DNA of 7,077 nt, taken from positions 1 through 7,077 of the forward strand of contig URRG01000115.1 of assembly GCA_900550095.1 (NCBI GenBank), written 5' to 3'. This document shows, piece after piece, positions 6,066 through 7,077 of the stretch. The stretch's first letter is position 1. Each line of letters begins with the position of its first letter. Position numbers and translations under genes: made by a program. Source of the DNA: an uncultured Oscillospiraceae bacterium (GTDB taxonomy: Bacteria; Bacillota; Clostridia; Oscillospirales; Acutalibacteraceae). A model generated the notes under the pieces. That model was not told the DNA's origin, searched no databases, and saw only the letters and a list, made by a program, of their open reading frames with translations.

Positions 6066-6341
6066 TCATTTGACAGGCTTCTGCATTTCTCTGCGTCCTC
6101 TGCGTCCCTTTCGGACGGCCTCGGGGAAGAATTCCGATACAGCGATCCCGTAGAGAAGAGCGAGGCGAAACAAGGTATAGATCGAAGGGGAAGTGTGCCC
6201 GGATTCATAATACGTGTAAGTAGAACGGTTGATTCCCAGATACTGAGAGATCTGAAGCTGAGAATATCCCCGCTTTTTCCGCTGGCTTTTCAGCACGTCG
6301 GCAAGCGTCAGGTCAAATTCTTTTTCTGTTACTGTGGTCAT
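6066..6341 (-). CDS. Xre-family helix-turn-helix transcriptional regulator (91 aa)
   Basis: This is a small cytoplasmic DNA-binding protein. Residues about 14-72 form a lambda-repressor-like (HTH_3) domain: LADVLKSQRKKRGYSQLQIS, then QYLGINRSTYTYYESGHTSPS containing the turn and recognition helix, then TLFRLALLYGIAVSEFF. There is almost nothing beyond the HTH except a basic tail rich in Arg and Gly (RKGRRGRRE, residues 77-85), so no ligand-binding or catalytic domain is seen. The start at 6341 is chosen because AAGAGGTG (6354-6347) sits 5-7 nt upstream. A frame extending to 6485 would add 48 residues unlike the family and has no ribosome binding site. Targets are unknown; autoregulation is plausible because of palindromes upstream. 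It converges on the terminator shared with the lipoprotein gene. Confidence 0.9.
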   Translation of the reverse strand: MTTVTEKEFDLTLADVLKSQRKKRGYSQLQISQYLGINRSTYTYYESGHTSPSIYTLFRLALLYGIAVSEFFPEAVRKGRRGRREMQKPVK

Positions 6342-6438
6342 ATGCGCACCTCTTTTGCGAAATAAACCGGATGAAAATTCAGTAGAAGGATGCAGACGCC
6401 GTATGGCGAAGTCTCCGGAACGGACGGCATAGAAAAGG

Positions 6439-6457
6439 GCGGAAAAGCCTTTTCCGC
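6439..6457. promoter_or_regulatory. 19-bp near-perfect palindrome upstream of the Xre gene
   Basis: GCGGAAAAG and CTTTTCCGC flank a single central C. As DNA it is a symmetric site suited to a dimeric regulator such as the Xre protein encoded 98 nt downstream on the minus strand. As RNA on the minus strand it folds into an 8-bp stem with a GGC loop followed by CCCTTTTCT, so an attenuator or weak terminator in the Xre leader is the alternative reading. Confidence 0.4.
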
Positions 6458-6498
6458 TGCTGGAGAAGCTTCCATTGGGATGCAAAAATCCGGCGTGG

Positions 6499-6511
6499 AT
6501 AGTGTACTATA
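6499..6511 (-). promoter_or_regulatory. Possible -10 element with overlapping dyad for the Xre gene
   Basis: On the minus strand TATAGT (6511-6506) matches 5 of 6 bases of a -10 box. It overlaps an inverted repeat ATAGT-GT-ACTAT (6499-6510). No good -35 hexamer is found 16-18 nt upstream, so the promoter would be weak or activator-dependent. It lies in the AT-rich block about 165 nt before the Xre start. Confidence 0.25.
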
Positions 6512-6636
6512 CTTTCTTTGCAGATATTTTCTATTACATAAAATTTATACGCATTGAGCGACGGACTTTTTCTTGTTTTTTTGCCTTTTTTTATCAAAAA
6601 GTGCAAAAGGCTGTATTTGTTTCCTTATTGACAAAC

Positions 6637-6664
6637 TCATATAGAAAATAGGTCATATAGACCT
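6637..6664. repeat. 9-bp direct repeat TCATATAGA with overlapping palindrome AGGTC-ATATA-GACCT
   Basis: TCATATAGA occurs at 6637-6645 and again at 6653-6661, 16 bp apart start to start. The second copy is embedded in a 15-bp palindrome, AGGTC (6650-6654), ATATA, GACCT (6660-6664). The pair begins 4 nt after a consensus TTGACA (6628-6633), which places it where a regulator could act on a rightward promoter. No good TATAAT-like box is found at a 16-18 nt spacing; TCATAT or CATATA at 19-20 nt are the nearest. Confidence 0.4.
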
Positions 6665-6824
6665 TAAAACATCTGAAATAGAGTCGATTTAGAGATCAGG
6701 GGTAAAGACAGGAAGACGATCCGGAGCGGTTGTCAGGTATTTTCGAGGGCCGGAGCCCTATAGGCGGGGGAGAGAAAGAAAAGCATCCGGAAATTCCTCG
6801 GAAGGAACGTCCGGATGCTTTTTT
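6665..6824 (+). ncRNA. Possible small structured RNA ending in an intrinsic terminator (low confidence)
   Basis: This is an inferred transcript of roughly 160 nt. Upstream are A/T tracts and TTGACA at 6628-6633, although the -10 is poor. Within it are two consecutive hairpins. One is GACGA-(T)-CCG paired with CGGTTGTC (6715-6734), with a GAG loop, one bulge and one G-U pair. The other is AGGGC-CGGA-GCCCT (6746-6759). The terminator at 6779-6824 has a good U-tract in this direction although no + strand gene lies upstream within the intergenic region. No start codon with a ribosome binding site is seen, and it matches no RNA family that I recognise. It could also be plain spacer next to the gpmI terminator. 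Confidence 0.3.
6779..6824. terminator. Bidirectional intrinsic terminator downstream of gpmI
   Basis: AAAAGCATCCGG (6779-6790) pairs perfectly with CCGGATGCTTTT (6811-6822). An inner TTCCT/AGGAA stem closes a CGGA loop (6799-6802). The minus strand reads GCTTTTCTTTC after the stem and would end gpmI transcription; the plus strand reads GCTTTTTTG and would end any rightward transcript from the intergenic region. Confidence 0.88.
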
Positions 6825-6903
6825 GTATCGTATTGCGGGAGGGAGGAACAGTCCGCAAGCGTACGCAAAAACAGCGGAGGAGCCGACGGGCAGAGCGTCC
6901 TTT

Positions 6904-7077
6904 TTATTCGGCCAGGCTCCTGCCGGTCATTTCTTCGGGCTGGGGCAGACCGAGGATCTTCAGCATGGTGGGTGCGATATCCGCCAGCACGCCGCCTTCG
7001 CGCAGCTTGCAGGGGTATCCTACCACGCAGAAGGGAACGGGATTGGTGGTGTGGGCCGTGAAGGGGGAACCGTCCTC
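6904..7077 (-). CDS. gpmI: 2,3-bisphosphoglycerate-independent phosphoglycerate mutase, C-terminal 57 residues (cut by right edge)
   Basis: This glycolytic and gluconeogenic cytoplasmic enzyme interconverts 3- and 2-phosphoglycerate using two metal ions, normally manganese. Only the last 57 codons are in the window; the stop is at 6906-6904 and the frame runs off the right edge. The fragment shows the conserved C-terminal signature: SPFTAHTTNPVPF, in which the His of TAHT should be one of the metal ligands, then LREGGVLADIAPTMLKILGL and the closing PEEMTGRSL. These blocks are characteristic of GpmI and absent from the cofactor-dependent GpmA. The full family protein is about 510 residues. The terminator 80 nt beyond the stop makes gpmI the last gene of its transcript. 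No truncation or frameshift is visible in this part. Confidence 0.95.
   Translation of the reverse strand, partial: EDGSPFTAHTTNPVPFCVVGYPCKLREGGVLADIAPTMLKILGLPQPEEMTGRSLAE

Larger units (their letters stand above)
6342..6903. other. Gene-free region between the Xre gene and gpmI
   Basis: No supportable protein-coding gene lies here. From left to right it holds the Xre ribosome binding site, a 19-bp palindrome (6439-6457), a small dyad over a -10-like hexamer (6499-6511), a clearly AT-rich block from about 6510 to 6700 with long T and A runs, and an inverted repeat GCCTTTT/AAAAGGC (6583-6589 and 6605-6611). It continues with TTGACA at 6628, direct repeats and a palindrome at 6637-6664, two hairpins (6715-6734 and 6746-6759), and a terminator (6779-6824). 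The 79 nt between that terminator and the gpmI stop show nothing recognisable. Confidence 0.7.

Noticed and set aside
6342..6485. Longer start for the Xre regulator (48 extra residues)
   Set aside because: The extension does not resemble the family and would read through the palindrome; the ATG at 6341 has a good ribosome binding site.
6379..6606. 75-codon minus-strand frame starting at a TTG upstream of the Xre gene
   Set aside because: It has no ribosome binding site, an odd basic composition, and covers the palindrome and the -10-like element; probably non-coding.
1..7077. Mobile element, CRISPR array, toxin-antitoxin or defence system
   Set aside because: No transposase, integrase, terminal inverted repeats, spaced repeat array or paired toxin gene was found. 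The AbrB-like tail is fused to an ATPase and is not an antitoxin with a partner.

Overview
The window looks like chromosomal DNA of a moderately GC-rich anaerobic Firmicute, probably Clostridia and perhaps Lachnospiraceae. This is inferred from strong AGGAGG-type ribosome binding sites, sigma-A-type promoter hexamers, U-tailed intrinsic terminators, a two-iron superoxide reductase (typical of anaerobes), a Gram-positive-style peptide-binding lipoprotein and GpmI-type phosphoglycerate mutase. There is no rRNA, tRNA, CRISPR array, transposase or phage gene.

Left part (1-3430, + strand): the 3' portion of a three-gene ABC exporter operon. A large FtsX/MacB-type permease, cut by the left edge, is followed after 21 nt by a MacB/LolD-type ATPase. 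A second ATPase overlaps the first by 8 nt. The second ATPase has a charged N-terminal extension and a C-terminal segment resembling an AbrB/SpoVT swapped-hairpin domain, the most unusual protein feature here. An intrinsic terminator closes the operon.

Middle (3485-5901): a divergent pair. Leftward is a complete desulfoferrodoxin (superoxide reductase) with all expected iron ligands. Rightward is an OppA-family peptide-binding lipoprotein with no permease or ATPase beside it. Their best promoter candidates are back to back, with -35 boxes 5 bp apart, and a GCATGG/CCATGC dyad fills the spacer of the rightward promoter. The lipoprotein mRNA would carry a long leader of about 230 nt.

Right part (5902-7077): a bidirectional terminator separates the lipoprotein gene from a leftward 91-residue Xre-type regulator. 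A gene-free stretch of about 560 nt follows. It holds a 19-bp palindrome in the regulator's upstream region, an AT-rich block, a consensus TTGACA with nearby 9-bp direct repeats and a small palindrome, and a hairpin-rich segment ending in a strong bidirectional terminator (a possible small RNA). The right edge cuts the leftward gpmI gene, of which only the last 57 codons are present.

The gene families are ordinary. The best leads for something undescribed are the AbrB-like tail on the exporter ATPase, the shared dfx/lipoprotein control region, and the structured intergenic segment before gpmI. All assignments come from reading motifs by eye; no database search was run.
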